The notes under the pieces: model-generated
Database searches by the model: none
The model's input: only the letters and a program-made list of their open reading frames with translations
Told to the model about the DNA's origin: nothing
Assembly: GCA_003342895.1 (NCBI GenBank)
Contig: PTFA01000029.1
Span: forward strand, 682,001 to 746,000
Source: Casuarius casuarius
Lineage: Eukaryota > Chordata > Aves > Casuariiformes > Casuariidae
Direction of reading: 5' to 3'
DNA length: 64,000 nt
Shown: one piece after another, positions 1 through 13,754 of the stretch
Layout: each line of letters begins with the position of its first letter
Position numbering within the stretch: position 1 is the stretch's first letter
Position numbers and translations under genes: made by a program

Positions 1-99
1 AGCATGTAAACACTCTGCTGAAATACTAGGTTCTCTAACAGCAGCTAGGAAGAAACGTGTTGTCTTTCATTTACAAGTTCTGTAAGACAGGACAGACAA

Positions 100-215
100 G
101 ATAGGGGAGGAAATGGCTCCCCATGTGTCAAATGGGAAAAATGCTGAGGTACAGAGAAAGTAAGTGATTTTCCCATGTCACAAAGGGAGTTAATGGGGGA
201 GCTTCAGACTGGATG
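100..215 (-). repeat. MIR-type SINE fragment (antisense)
   Basis: The run 'gctgaggtacagagaaag', then 'taagtgattttcccatgtca' and 'caaagggagttaatggggga', follows the antisense MIR core (gag gctcagagaggttaag tgacttgcccaaggtcac acagctagtaag). This is the highly conserved central part of an ancient tRNA-derived SINE found across amniotes. Boundaries are approximate because no alignment was run. Confidence 0.6.
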
Positions 216-504
216 GGGGTGGGCAGGAGAGTTACTTTTGATGCCTTATTCAGCAGTGGTCTCCAGACTTAACCAGAATCTCCATGCATAACTAACACAA
301 ATACTATAATAAATAGCAATGATGAATAAAGCTGTGCAGGAATTTATGGAAAGTATTTTTCCCGTTTGCATTTTTATGTCTTTTTAAAAGCAATTATTTT
401 TCATTAAAAGCAAAAAAAATGTTTGTAAGAAAATTCTGAAGAGAATTTTGTTTGGTTGAAGAGAGGGGAAAAAAAACTATCAGTAGGAGTTAAGTAGTTA
501 AACT

Positions 505-620
505 GATAGCTTTTAAGTCAAGAGACTCTTTCAGTCTATTATTACTTAAACAACTTACTGTTTGACCTTGTATAAGTCATCTGAATTCCACACATCTCCA
601 TCAACTCTAGTGAAAAACAG
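505..620 (+). repeat. Possible MIR fragment (sense)
   Basis: 'tttgaccttgtataagtcat' followed by 'ctgaattccacacatctcca' fits the sense MIR core (tgaccttgggcaagtcacttaacct) only loosely. The upstream 'aagagactctttcag' is in the expected relative position. It is weak and may be chance. Confidence 0.3.
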
Positions 621-2480
621 GACAAAAAAAGAGAATATCACTAAAAACCACATGCTGCAGCTGATCTTTCTTCTCTTGAAAAGTGAACTATGAAAATAAG
701 AAAAGATGACTATTTTTTAAGTACTGGAAAAAATATGGAGACAAAATGAAATAAGGGAAATGTCTGATTCTGTAATATGCTTTGACAATGATCCAAGAAT
801 AAACAAACTCTAGGTATCTAGCAAGAATAAAGCACTGCCATTGCAGTTTTAAACAATGGGCACAGTTTTGATCCTACTTACAGCTGCATGAGTCCATTTT
901 ACACTGCAGCTTTTCCCTGTAGCCACTCTGAACAGTGATGGAGCAGGACCCAAAGGACAAGGCGATGTAGCCTGGCTGTTTCAGCACAGTTTCAGCACTG
1001 CGCTGAAAATCAAGCCATTTTGGTTAGATTCCAGGTTCTGGACCTTTTCTGCTTTGTTGGTTAGGGATTTTGCTTCATTTCTCTTTCACTCTTTTGTCTG
1101 TTTTCTCTATTACAAATTTTAATAAGCAAGTTCTTCAGGATAAAATATTTATAGTGCTTACTGTAATAAAGGACTGATCTTCTCAGTAAAACCTAGCCAC
1201 TATTTATACCTCTTCCTACCTTTACTTTAGGGACAAGTGCCTATTTATTTCCTTTTCAGTTACTTCCCAGCATGTAAAGTCCTAACAAAGCTTGAATGCT
1301 AACAAACCTACTTAGGAACCTGCTCAGTGAGACCAGATAAAGCAACTCAACATATCTTGTAGACAAGTTAACAGCAGCATCCTTTCATGTTTTGTTCTAA
1401 ACTGCAGCTGACAAATGTTTTGAATAGAACTGCTTGAAAATGGTATAAAACTATCAAAAAATAGGTTCACCTGTTTTTTTTTTCTGCTAGAATTTGAGAA
1501 ATGTATTTTGAAAAATTCTAACTTTCAAAAGCAGTAAATGACCTGCAGTTGAAGACCACTTTCCTCCAACAGAGAAGCAGAGCAGAACTCAGCTGGAATT
1601 CTTACAATTTTCTTGTCATTTTGACCAACAAAAAGGTTTTCTTAGCCCAAAATGTCATCTATTTCTTCATTTTTTGGCTGAAAGAATATCACTACTGTGT
1701 ATAAATTTTGCCTTACTTACATGACCACTCTGGCTACAGCAAAACAACTACCGTGCATTATTTTGTTGATAACTTTCATTCAAAATCAGTAAGAGTTTAT
1801 TTTCTGACTTCCAGTTTTCTGTCAGAAGCAGCTTCTCTAAGAATAGCAAAGAATGTATGAGATTTCCACTGCTGGGAGTCAACCACTGGCAAAAAAACCA
1901 TATGGGACTACAGTTCTGTCAGGTCCCAGCACTGTTCCAGTCTCAGTGTGAAAAATCTGGCTGTTCCCTTTTGTCTTCATCTGCTTCCATTGATTTTCTC
2001 AGTTAGGAAGACTGGAAGACTGTTAGAGAAATTCAGCAGCTTGGTATGTTGCATGTTTCTCAACACGGGAACTGTTGAATTGGTGGACTATAAGGCATCA
2101 GAAAGCAGTCTACAAAATGGTTGCTGAAAACCAAAGCCCCATGTGTCAGTGAGCATAGTGGAAGGAAAAGAGTAGTAGTGAGCTTATCTTCAAAATTTAA
2201 CTTGATCTATGTTTAGTTAGGGAGGAAAGCAATTGTGGAAACACTGCACAAGGTAGTCCAGAGATTACATCATAAGATTAAGATGTTGGATTAGAAAAGG
2301 ATGAGAAATGAAGGGACAGTAGATGTCTCTCTCTTCTGAGGAAGGAGACCACGTAGTTGAATTGCAGTGCTGCTGTCCAGAATCTGTTCATGTTTCTGCT
2401 GTAGATTTTGGTGAAAATATACACCAAGCCATTTGAATGAGACACTGAAGGACCTGCCCACATACCTGCATGCAATTAAG

Positions 2481-5400
2481 GCAACAACTATCCTCCTTGG
2501 CGCCAGTTCATGAAAGCTTGGAAGGTGCTGGAGCTCAAATGAAAGGCAGTGTCTATTTCCAAAACTCCCAAATTCTGCTTAGTGCGAGGCCAGGGGCACA
2601 GATGCAGTTTAAAGTCTTTTCTCTATTGACCCAGCTAGTAGCTGTAGTCAGAAGGATTCGAACCTCGCTGCAGATATGCCTGAGCCCAAGGGAACCTTCC
2701 CTGGACACACAAGAGTATGGAACTGCTCCTGCATTTCCCTGCCTCCATGGTTAATTAGGAGATTCTTGTCCTTTGTCAGCTCTGATTGTAGGAACAGTCT
2801 CTTGTTTTAAGATTTGGTAATGCTCAATAAAGTGGAGTCAAGCAAGAACAAATAGACTGGCCCTGTAGCTTCAGTGGTAGATGTTCTTGGAACTTACTCT
2901 TTCGTGATTGTTGACATGAATGTTTTATTTTAATTTTTGACTTGTCCAGATTTCAGTGAGCTAAAAAAGATCCATTGAAATGTGATCATGACCATTATCA
3001 CATCTCGGCTGAAATTCTGCAATTTTCAGAATGCAACCCCAATGGGAAGATTTATAGTTTTACATCTAAAATTCAAGAATGGTCTTTGAGAATTGAATAT
3101 AGAGTCAGAAATCCTCAGTGAATCCGGACTGAGTTTTAAAATTTAGGAAAGAATCCCCAAATACTTATATTCCTTGTGATATTAAACACCATTCAGCAAA
3201 GAAATTGCTAAAATTACACAAAAGATTAATAATTGCCCTTTATAAATATATTTATATATCCTGCTTTGAATCTCTCAGTTTGCCTGCATGACGTAATTGT
3301 TACTGTGCATTCTGCTGCTTCCTAGACAATTGCTTTTATTTCCTGAATAGGCTATCGGCCAGTCGAACTTGAGAAGGTGTAGAACAGTGTTGCATGTGGA
3401 TTCTGGCTCAACCCTTTCTTCCTGCTATGTTTGCCAAGAATTACACAGGCAAAAATATGTCACTCACCTTGTCAACAAGGACAATCCTGTTGCCCTTGCA
3501 GAGGAGAAAAAAAAGCTCCCTGCTTTTCTTTGTGTCTATTTGTCAGCATAGAAATATCAGAGAATGTTTCCTTCCTGCCCCAAGTATTCAGTACTATGAC
3601 GCTATTGTTCACATCCAAAAAAAGATGCACAGGTTTAGCTCAGCCACGTAGCAAGCATGATTGAAAAAGGGTATGAGACCTATGGCAGTGTTCCATCCTA
3701 CAACCCACAAAATGATATTTTGCAGCAGTGGGTGAGCCTACCTGAGCATTTCATGATACTGATACTGGATGCATCAAGTATCTTCCATTGCTGGAAGGAG
3801 TCACCAGGTTTCTCTCTCTGTCCCCCCGTCACTAGCTACCTACTCCTCAGCTTACCTGATTTCACTGTGAGCAAGGTGAAAGACTTCATCTAAGTCTCCA
3901 GAGAAAAATCAGATTCAAACCTCTCTCCTTCCCTGTAGACTGACAACCTCTCTACTGACTCTCCAACCACAGCAGCTTTGCTCTGTTTCAATACCATTTT
4001 AGGCAAAGTGGGGACTGTCCCTGGAAAGGGGAAGAAAATAGAAAGGACGGCTTTCCTTGGTCCTTTATCTATCCCCGGTGTTGGCATATAGAGGCCCCCT
4101 CACTGATATCAAACCCACCGAAAAGTAAGGGCAACAGATTCAGATCCAGCAAGGCTGACCCAGGCTCTCTGGAGCAAGGTACAAGACTAATATCCCAGAT
4201 ACCAGAAGAACCATCTCAGTATCACTGGATGTTAAGTACATTTAAAGCCATGACACCACTGTAGTGTTAATTGCTCATCAGCAACATCCAGACCAAGCTT
4301 TCAGGGAAAAGCTGCAGCGTGGTCTGTGCCATGTTTCAAAACTTCACTGAGTTTAATACCAATATTTTGGATGAAAACCCTTTATTCTGAACTCTTAAAA
4401 ATCTATGACTGTGTATCCCTTTTCATTGCTGTGGTTATTCAGGGTTCAGCTGGCAAAATGGTGCTGTGTATAATTCTGTCACCACGTGGCTCCTTGTTCA
4501 ACCAGCCTGGGATCTGTGAGTCTCCGAAAGCCCCACAAGCTTGAGTAGATGTGGGATTAAACTGCACAGTCCTCCCTTGGTAAATCTGATGTGACACTTG
4601 GATGATCCTGCCTGGCATCTACGCATGGCACCGAGGGACACACAGGCTGGTGGAACAGCGTTTAGGCCTGAAGACTGATGCTGTATATATAGCATCATAT
4701 GCTGCTTATACTTTATAGGAAGCCAGTGTTGCTGGTCCAGCAAAAATGTCCAGACAGCCATTAAAAGAAAACAAAACAAAAAGACAAGAAAAGGAAGCTA
4801 GTCTAATAATAGGTAGGTCAAACCAAAGAAATGTGCTGTGATCAGCTTGTCAGTGAATCACAGAATATTCCCAGGGAGCAGTGCCATGCTGGAAAGCTCT
4901 GAAACCCCTACCCTAGCTGCTGTTCACCTTGATGCTCCCAGGGAAGATGGCATACAGCCGTATGCTTTAATGACCTGTCTTCCCTAACACAGGTCCTGTT
5001 GCTGCTGGTCCTGCTACAAATCTAAAACAGTGAGGCTTGCTTAAAAAATGCATATAAATCAAGGAAAAGTCCTCTGAGCCTCAGACCGCAGCCCATTTAC
5101 AGTCTGGAAGACAGAAGAAAGAGGTAAAATATGGGTTTGTTTGTCCGTATCAATTGCATTTTTATCTCCTGTCTTCTAGGAGCAAAGGCATTTGAAGTGA
5201 GGAGATGTCAGTTTTGTTTTGTATGTTCACAGTTTCATTGTAATAAATTATGTCTTTGACACATTTTTGTAAAGAAGGGAAAAAAAAAAAAAAGAAAAAG
5301 TCTGCCCAAACCCTTGTAGTCTCAGGTACAGAGAGATCACACGAATTCTGGTGATGATTTTTGACATCCAGAGAAATAATGTAATTCAGGTGCTTTAAAT

Positions 5401-5744
5401 GAGACATCAGAATGAAGGCTACAGACACCCTGCTCTTTGCCATGCTGGCTTCTGCAAGTTTAAGTCCACTTCCCCGCTCTGTCCTACCTGGGATCCAAGG
5501 TCAGAGCCATGGAAAGGTGGACGGAGAGACCAGAGCCTGCGGAACTGGCTGAGTGCACAGCTCAAGCGCACTGAGACCCTCATCACAGTCGTGCTGGTGG
5601 AGGGACACCACTGGCTTCACCAAAAGGGGGGGGGAGAGAGAGGAAGTGCCATTGCCCATGCGAGCCTGAAATTGTTCTGTGCTGCCTGACACAAATTGAG
5701 AACTGAGTAGAAAAGACATTAAAGTAGGGGACTGCTGGACTCCA
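2481..5744. other. Non-coding stretch with one MIR fragment
   Basis: Open frames here are all under 100 codons, unrecognisable and overlapping on both strands, as expected of non-coding DNA. The sequence holds a MIR fragment at about 2625-2705, an A-rich run near 5280-5297 and a nine-base G run at 5626-5634. Several 60-95 codon frames between 3369 and 3893 overlap one another in different phases, which argues against any being real. Confidence 0.55.
2625..2705 (-). repeat. MIR-type SINE fragment (antisense, tRNA-related end)
   Basis: 'cccagctagtagctgtagtc' followed by 'agaaggattcgaacctcgct' matches antisense MIR (cacagctagtaagtggcagagc caggattcgaaccc). 'ggattcgaacc' is the complement of a pol III B box (GGTTCGAATCC). 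No cloverleaf can be built around it: the matching acceptor strand is missing, so this is SINE relic rather than a tRNA gene. Confidence 0.5.
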
Positions 5745-5915
5745 CTGCTGGCCCCGCTGCTCCCTCATTGTGTGGCTGCAAGAGGCACTTTTACTTGCCG
5801 TCTCTCTCAATTTACTCATCTGTAAAATGTGTCTATCCATACCTCTCTCAGTGGGGGATTAATTAAAGTTTGTAAAGCACTTGGATATACACAGATGAAA
5901 TGTCCTAGAGAAGCA
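5745..5915 (+). repeat. MIR-type SINE (sense)
   Basis: The sense MIR order is visible: 'attgtgtggctgcaag', then 'tttactcatctgtaaaatgt', 'atacctctctcagtggggga', 'ttaattaaagtttgtaaagc' and 'acttggatatacacag'. This matches the consensus order of core, 'ctcatctgtaaaatgggga', 'atacctacctca' and 'taaagcactt'. It is one of the clearest repeats in the window. Confidence 0.75.
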
Positions 5916-8900
5916 CAAGATATTTAATCCTTTGATAATATTTATTTGGCTGATGCATGCTAGAAGGGGAAGGAAAACCAGGGCACGTGTCTTTTTAAAA
6001 ACATCCTTTCTCATTAAAAAGGGCCAAGCTAAATTAAAAGGTTTGTAGAATGTGTTTCCTGTCAGACCTCAGCCCTGGGGGGGAAAAAGCTGGAGGAGGA
6101 TTTGAGGCTGTAGGTTGGTTATGTGGTGATCGGAGCACAACTACAGACCTTCCTGTGACTTGTGAAACTGAGGACTAACTTATCTCATTACCCTATAAAA
6201 TTGCATGCTGCTAATGTCTGCATTGCTGTGTCACTTTGGTTCAGCTACAGTAGGTATTGCCTATCCAGATAAAACAAGTTTATGGGGGTTTTTTGTCTGC
6301 ATTTTTAAAGTTTAAGTAGAAGCTGGTGACTTTATATTATTCTGCAAGGACCAGTTGGAATCCTTCTTGAAGGCCCTGGTAAAATTTGATGTGTATTTTG
6401 TTTCACTATCTAAAAATCTTTAATCTTTTAGACCTGGTATAAAATATGTCATTGCTCCTCTCACTTTATTAATTTTAATTTGTTGTGATCCCATATTTGC
6501 TGTTTTAAGAATCCTCCCAATCTAACTTCAAGATTCAAAGCCAGACAAACAGCCTATGCTGCAAACTTCACATCTGTATTGTGTTACATTTGGCAGGAGA
6601 GATAGGTTCACTCATTTACTGGAGCTCAGCATGGGGTGAAGGTTCAGAGGTTATCATTCCTGATGGCTTACATCTTTACAGATGTTTTCCCTTTATGAAC
6701 AACAGAACCGCTTGTCAATCACACATTAAACCTAAGGAACAGACGCCCATGCCTTCTTCTCGTAATTGATTCCATGCTTTGCAGAGTCCCTTTTAGGGTT
6801 CAGTAGTGAGGAAATGATTGCAGATTAACAGTTGCAAGAGATTAGTTAACATTTTAAATGCATGTGGAATATGACCATCTAAAATAATAGTGAAAAATAC
6901 AACCATAGTCAAAACATATGTGAAACCTAATCTGCAACAATCTTGACTTAATATTAAAGCATGTATCATGTTTTTCCAGTCTTGCCACTGTGGGAATACT
7001 GAATGCATGCATGTAATATACATTGCAATAGAACTCATAATCTAGGTGATATATCGCAGTAAAACCTAAATTTGACTGGATCAGATTTAGGTACATGACT
7101 CATTAGAGTGGTCACCCTTAGTTTAGTCTTCCTTTGGTTTCTGTAGAGCCCAAGAGCAGCACCTGGGTAGGAATGAATGCCATTCGACAGAGGGAAGCTC
7201 ACAACCAGAGTTTAAGTAAGTGATTTACTCAAATACCATGAGGATCCTATGAGAGAATTAAAAAATGAACCTGGTTTTCCTCCTGAGCAGTCCAAGGAGG
7301 TAGCTGAAGACTTCATTTCTTTGCTTGCACTGAATAACACTTACGGTTTTTGTTAAAAATTCAGTCCCAGTGTAAACAAGAAGAGTTCCACTGACCACTA
7401 TTTCTGCATTACTTTTAACCAGGTAATAAAAGTTTCTTTTAAACTTTTAAACTAGCAAGCTATGGTCACTGGGAAATCTGCAGGTGTTCAGAAAATTCAG
7501 ACATTGATTCAGATGACACTAAGTAAGAAGAAAGTAAGTAATTTAAAGAGTTACCCCATCTTCACTAATCTTCAATAACAGACGTGCATGTGAGCTCTTT
7601 GTCATCTAGTGCACAAACCACACCAATAGTGTGAATTTTATACAAAGTGCATCTTGCTTTGCAGAGCAATGGACTTTGAAGTTACACATCACCAGTTACC
7701 ACACCTTAGCTGAGAAGTTTCATCTTAAATTGCTTCCATTAAATCCCTAAAGATTGTCTGACCACCCCATATCTAGATGTTTAACTTAGCTCTCTCATTC
7801 TTACAGTTTTATACTGATCTATTTTTTTTATTATAAGTAAATATACTATTTCTTTACTCATAGTTTTCAAATTCTAGCTGTGATTATATACAGATAAGTT
7901 CTTTATAATAAAAAATACCTACAGTGACACAGGCTTGAAATCTGCGTTATGCATCTGGAAAGAACGAGCAGGGATGGGTGAACTGTCACAGGCAATAAAA
8001 AATGTCAGTGGCTCATGTTTGTGTGTAGTCTGTGAATGCTGTTTGATGTACTTATCAGTTCCTTCCTACAATATGTTGTAGTTACCGAACAGCACAGCTT
8101 GGCTATTGATGAGTAAAAGGAGTAGAAGATAAGAGAATAGGCAGACAGTGATTTGGATTCTGCAGATGATATTTTGCAGGTTGGAAAGGACAAAGACAAT
8201 CTGCAAGCACCAGCAGCTGATACAGCCTCAATAGAAGATAATTCTGGGCTTGGAGACAGAGAAAAAACATATGCACAGTAAATCATGCAAATCAAGTCTA
8301 AACAGTGGGACATTTGACAATAAGGCAGAAAATAATGGAGTTGGAGTTTGTTTAGAGGCTTTTTTGACGTTAATTTTTTACTAAACTTATTGTTGGACTG
8401 TTAAGCTATTAACCTCTTGATGCGCAAAAGGCCACAGCAGTGGAGCATACTGGGATAACAGCAAACCTATACTGGGAAGATTGAGGAAAGGACCATCTAG
8501 ATCTTCTTTACTGACTTCCCTGAAGCCTCTGAGAAAGTCATACCTGGATAAGAAGAAGATAGTTTGTGAGAAAGAGTGCAGACAGTTTGCAGTATTTAAG
8601 AATGAAAGGCTCTTCTTTCTACTTCATTATTGCTAGTTAACTGCTTCCTCTGTGAATATTTAAATTCTAAATAACAAGCAATCCCTCCCAAAAAATCCAA
8701 TGACACAAAAGCAGCAAGATTGTTTTATGGCCACATTCTTCTGTAGTGTCCCTGGAGTGCTTCCCCTTGGAGTGGATGTTGACCAGAGGAAGAAAGCCAA
8801 ATGGAGTCACCAGCAATTTCTTTACCACTGCAACGTCTTGCAAGAGAGTGCAATACTTAGGGCTAGACATAACGACCAACTGTGGCACCATGCCATGGAA

Positions 8901-10640
8901 CTGTCAAATTATCTTGAGAGAGGATGTTAATGAATGTGTATCACTGCTATATATGATTTGGTTTTAAGCGGGTAGGTAGGGCTGTGACTGAACACAAGCC
9001 ATTAAATTATGAACAGAAGGAAAGCTATCCAATTTTCTGCCTAGCTAAGGAAATGAATAGTTTTAATGATAGCTGAAGACTTTGAGTTTGCCCTTCCTTT
9101 GTAATCTTCCTCAATTGATTCCTTTAAGTATAGCAAATCTAATTCTCTACTCCATGCTATGAATGTTGTGCTGGTATAATTCCATGGATGTTTTGGGGGA
9201 AGCTGGGTTTCATTTTAGTGCAGTGAAAGGAAAAAAGAAGTTCATTGTTCAAAAACCTCATCTCACAATCAGATGAGTGGAACATATTATTTTATATCTC
9301 TTCCCCTCCATTGCTGGAATGTCTTTGGCAAGAACCTTGATTAAGGGTCACTTTCATCATCTATGCTGTATCCACAGTTACTTCCCTACTTCCATGTAGA
9401 GGTTTCACCCAGGACTAATTTCACTGGTGTTTAAAAAATACAAAAATGGTGCAAATAAGAGGACAGTGGGACCCACAGCTTGCTATGAGAGCAAAAACTA
9501 CACTCTTATCAGAAGGCTCTGGTCATCAGCTGTGGGAATGGGCATGCAGAACTTCAAAAAGTTTGATTCAAAGCTTATTGACAACACTATTTTTTTTCAT
9601 GGATTGTGGTCACTGTAGGATCACATCCTAAAAAAAGATTGCTATGCTCAAATGCATATTTAGTAAAGAGGCCTCTGGTATGAATTTTAGACTAGGACAA
9701 GTTTGTGTGGCTCAAATAAGAAGAAAAATTGTGTATAGTGGATTCTGCCTATTCTGTACTTCCTGTTTCTGCACTGCTGAGTCCTTTCTCCATTTCACTG
9801 AGATATAATTGGAATATATATATGGATTTCTTATGAATATGGCTTTCTGCTATTGCAAACTGACCTTAAGCTCTGTACCTTAGCAAAAGACAGTGCTGAA
9901 GAGATTGAAGAGACAAAATAAAAAATGTGTGCATTAAGGATACTCCTTAATACATAGTGCATATCTTCTCAATACCTTTTATCTAGTTCTGATTAAAAGC
10001 ATTTCACCACCAATACAACTTGATGGGTTTATGACTTATTGACTGTCCTGCTACTATGTAACATAGTTAATTGGCTCTGTCCTTGCTTTAATCTCTGATG
10101 TTTGATTCTGCTAAATCTTTAAAATATGTTTTTGACTACATCATCCTGTAAGTCTTTAAAATAAATGGGTTTTTTGGGGGGAGGGGTTCGGTTTTAATAA
10201 GTTCTGCTACACAAATAAGTGGAGGGAGGAGTGGGGAGAAGGGAGAATGCATGAAATATTCATAAAAAAATGATACAGTCAATAGAGGATAGGGTTTGTT
10301 AAGCTATTTGCTTATCATACAGGGGATTCAACTCTGGATTCTCAGCTGGGACAGTCTGAAATAACTCAAAGTAGATCCTGCTTTCCTGAACACTGACAGA
10401 GGCAGAGCCAGCAGAATGAGGGAGTGTGTCTTCCCTCTCTTTTTTCTATTGTTGAGACTGCAATGGTGAGGTAAAGTAGCTTCCATGTATCAGCTTTGGG
10501 TGCCAAAAGATCATTTGGAAGTGGCCCACAAACAACATGGATAAGGCTGATCTAATTTCAGGTAAGCACCTCTTTCTACCTAGGACACTATGATGGGAGC
10601 TGAGCTCAGAGATGGGTGTACTGGGGGCCAATAACTTTCT
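5916..10640. other. Non-coding AT-rich stretch
   Basis: No frame above about 100 codons lies here. The contents are unique AT-rich DNA, an antisense MIR at 7165-7310, and a self-complementary 'atgcatgcat' at 7003-7012. A T-to-G homopolymer junction sits near 10168-10185 ('ggttttttggggggagggg'). A donor-like TTTCAG|GTAAGC falls at 10561/10562, but the preceding interval has stops in all frames and only a GAG acceptor. Confidence 0.55.
7165..7310 (-). repeat. MIR-type SINE fragment (antisense)
   Basis: 'ttcgacagagggaagctcac', 'agagtttaagtaagtgattt' and 'actcaaataccatgagga', followed by 'aatgaacctggttttcctcc', reproduce the antisense MIR order (cagatgaggaaactgaggctca, gttaagtgacttgccc, gaacccaggtcttcctgactcc). 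Divergence is moderate, consistent with an old insertion. Confidence 0.6.
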
Positions 10641-12549
10641 TGGCAGCAGTGCCACATCCTCTGAGCCACATGCCAGAGATTGGGCACACTCCCACGTGTG
10701 CACCTCCTTCTGTCACACCTGACTGCACCACCCCAGTAAGCCCAGTGCTGGGCAGAGCTGGTGGCTGCGTGACTCAGCCTTGCTCGCGGTGCGTGGCTGG
10801 GAAAGGGCAGCAGCCAGCCTCATTGTGCCTACCTGATGCCTTCGTGTTAACTCTGCCTGTATGGAAAAGGAAAAGACACCCTAGTCCTGTCTTATTTTAT
10901 TGGCTGGAGATGGGATTGAAATCCAGATGGAGTGTTATGGTGTTTTTATCAGTACTCTGAAGGCAATGAGAAATAGTGAGGGATGTTAGAGGGATTTCCC
11001 TTTAGCTGGCTGTTTTCACACATTCGAGTTAAGCACAAAATTGCAGGAGTTTCCTTGTTCAAAGAAACAGAAGTTTGTCGTCGCTAATACATTTGTGGTG
11101 ATTTCAAAGCGTTCTCTACATAAAAATCAATCTTGGAAAAAATATTCTGTGGAGTTAGGTGTTTGCATCATTTTATACCTTTTAAAAAATCTGCCTTTTT
11201 TGTAGGACAAAATGCCAATTAAAGCCATTCCTGTAACATGTCGCTAGAGGGACATGAAAACATGGAGTAGATTAGCTCCTGTTGTTCTTAGTTATTGCTC
11301 CTTAATGTGGAAAAACGCGACAGGAATGATTTAGGCTTCAGCTGGGCTTCCCCTTCTCTGAGTGAATGAAAGAGCTTGGAAACATGATCTTTGAACTGCA
11401 TGATACAGAAAAAACAAAGAAAAATATGAGTGCTCAAGATATGGTAACAGTGTAAGTGGTAAAACAACAAGTCTTCAGATATAAGTTACAAATAAAAGTG
11501 TTTTTTACAGAACTTTGGAAGCTAACTTCCTTGCATGCCAAGTATTTTTATTAAGCTTACACACACACGCATATGCACATATTCCATTTAGCCCTTTTGC
11601 ATGGGGAGCTGCAGAAATGCCAGTGTGAACTGCCGAGAGGCTGCAATGAAACTGCTTCTTAGCAGAGACCGGCACGCTGTGAGCAGCTTTCCTCCATCCT
11701 CAGCCAGCATCAAGCCAAAACTGGCTTCAGTTCTCCCCTGGTTTGCACTGGATCAGAAGAGGAGCTCCCATAGCCTGGTGCTTGTTGGAGCCGGGAAGCA
11801 GCAGCTGCCACCACTGTCCCCATGCATTCGAAGCCGGCTGCCTCCTAGCTGCCTCAGATGCCCACAGATGATGGTGGGATGCCAAACAGTGGCAAATGGT
11901 CACTGGACCACGGTTCCGGATTCAGGCTTGCAAACATGCAACAAGAGCATACCCCAGGGATTCCCGTTGCTTTCAGCTCAGTGATGCTTTTCTTTATATT
12001 TATCCTGACATAAAACTGTGGGCACCCAAGGCCTGTCCAATCAAAACTGGTGGCAATATGTGCCATAACTCCCTACAACCCCTTTTTGGTGAAAGCTGTT
12101 AAGAGAGCACAACTGAGGCATGCCCTCTCTTGGCCAGCCATGTTTCTAGACAGCTGCATCTTCATTTTGGGCAACATGGTCCATTCTGGCTCAGAGATAC
12201 CCAGAGCTTGCAGCCATTTTGCATGTCTCCCTGCCCCTCTTCCAAGGGTCTCCCCTGTGGCCTTGGCTACCCAAAACTGTCCCCAGCTCTCCCCTCACAA
12301 CTGAAGCCCAGCTCAAACTCTGTCTTGTGGGGGGGGGAGCAGACAACCGTAAAGTCAAGACCTTTGGTGTCCAAAGACGATGAAAGAATTTCTCAGTTTC
12401 TAGCAGGGGAGGAGGGTTTCTGGGACACCTGCGCTCCTGGCCGCCCTCCCTGGCTGCACGAGGCAGGGATGGAATTTTACTTAAACATCATTTGTCCAAA
12501 GCAAACGGGACCCTGTTCAGTATTGTTTTCACTTCCAAACAATCCATTG

Positions 12550-12705
12550 GGTGGCCTTTGTTTTGCATGAAGTAATTAAGGAGAGGAAGCTGAGCCCTTT
12601 CCCTTTATGCCTTTGTTTCGCTTGTGTATCAGATTACAGGTGCTGGGGGTCATTGTGCGAATGTGTCAAAGACATTTGATTGGTGGCAATAAATAGCTCC
12701 AGAAG
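12550..12705. promoter_or_regulatory. Candidate conserved enhancer-like element
   Basis: A SOX half-site abuts a POU-like core in 'ctttgttttgcatga' (12556-12570), resembling a loose SOX/POU composite. It is followed at once by the homeodomain-type 'agtaattaag' (12571-12580). Further right, 'gtcaaagacatttgattgg' contains TCF/LEF-like 'tcaaag' and an inverted CCAAT. The texture resembles vertebrate conserved non-coding elements. There is no direct evidence of conservation from one sequence. Confidence 0.2.
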
Positions 12706-13258
12706 AGGATTTGTATTACTGCTGCTTCAGTGGAAAAGGAGGCAGAGGTTGGACTTTTCTTTTTTTTCTAGGTTGTTTTTATTTTATCTTATTTTTAAAG
12801 AATTTAAAGACTCAGGAGAGCATTTAGGTTTAGTTTGTCCCTCATTAGCTCCTGAGGAGTTAAGCATGCAGCACGATTAGTTACATGTTGTACCTGTCAC
12901 TGCCTCTGCCCTTTGTTCAGTCTAAAGTAAAGACAGTAGTACCTCGTTCCAGTAATAGACTTGACCTAGAGTAAAATGTTTGGATTCTTACAGAAAGTGC
13001 AATAATTACAATTGATTTACTCTTCTATGGGGAAATAATGTCTGTCTCAGACAATAACATCAGCTTTTTCTTAATTACATTACATTAATATGATATTAAT
13101 CTGTATTCATATCCACATACAAAGCTGTGAAGCAGATTTGGGTTGGGTTCCCCCACTCTCTGTTCCCAGCCCTAATGACACATGCAACTCTTAAAATATG
13201 TTACCAAGTCTCAGAAGTCTTTTTTTGCTCATTCCATAGAGGAAAGACAAAAGGGAGT

Positions 13259-13277
13259 AAAAAATAAATAAATAAAT
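13259..13277. repeat. (AAAT)n microsatellite
   Basis: A run of about four AAAT units is visible. It is short and probably stable. Confidence 0.8.
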
Positions 13278-13754
13278 CTGGCCCAGAGTCAAGAAAGCTG
13301 TGTCTCACCTACTGCAGCCCAGAATTCCCATATTTATTTTTGTTGTTAATCCACCTCAGCCCAGTGGTGGGGATGATGCTGTATTAATGATGTGTGGGAG
13401 CTCCAAACTACTACTTATTCCTGGCTCAGAGCATTTGCTTTCAACAAATGTCTTTCATGCACATATGTAACCTTTTGGATATCTACACTTAAGTCCACCT
13501 GTCAAGATGGCATCGTGCCTGCTCATGAATTTGGTCTAACCAGGGCACAGAAGAAACCATCCTCCACGGCCCCCTGTGAGCATCATCTCCCAGCAGGAGA
13601 CCTCTCTCTTCTCCCAGCAGCGTGGTGCGTGTGGCTTCCTGCTCCTCTTCCTCCACCTGACCATTTCTGTGCTGAAAACGAAGGTGGAGAGGAAATCACA
13701 GAGTCAGCACTAACTTGCAAACACTGCCAAGTGGTGGGGGGATGCAGGGAGCCA

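Larger units (their letters stand above)
1..2480. other. Non-coding AT-rich stretch
   Basis: No open frame longer than 65 codons begins here and nothing resembles a coding exon. The stretch is AT-rich unique sequence with short A and T runs. The only recognisable elements are two MIR-like fragments, at about 100-215 and about 505-620. It is probably intron or intergenic DNA; I see no promoter, polyadenylation context or RNA gene that I could defend. Confidence 0.6.

Noticed and set aside
2640..2700. tRNA-like B box (GGTTCGAATCC on the minus strand)
   Set aside because: No matching acceptor stem or anticodon arm; flanking sequence fits antisense MIR.
10457..10561. Possible exon before TTTCAG|GTAAGC
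   Set aside because: Acceptor is a weak GAG and all three forward frames contain stops; at best a lncRNA exon with no support.
12130..12570. 146-codon plus-strand open frame
   Set aside because: Overlaps two other long frames in GC-richer DNA; no conserved motif or splice context.
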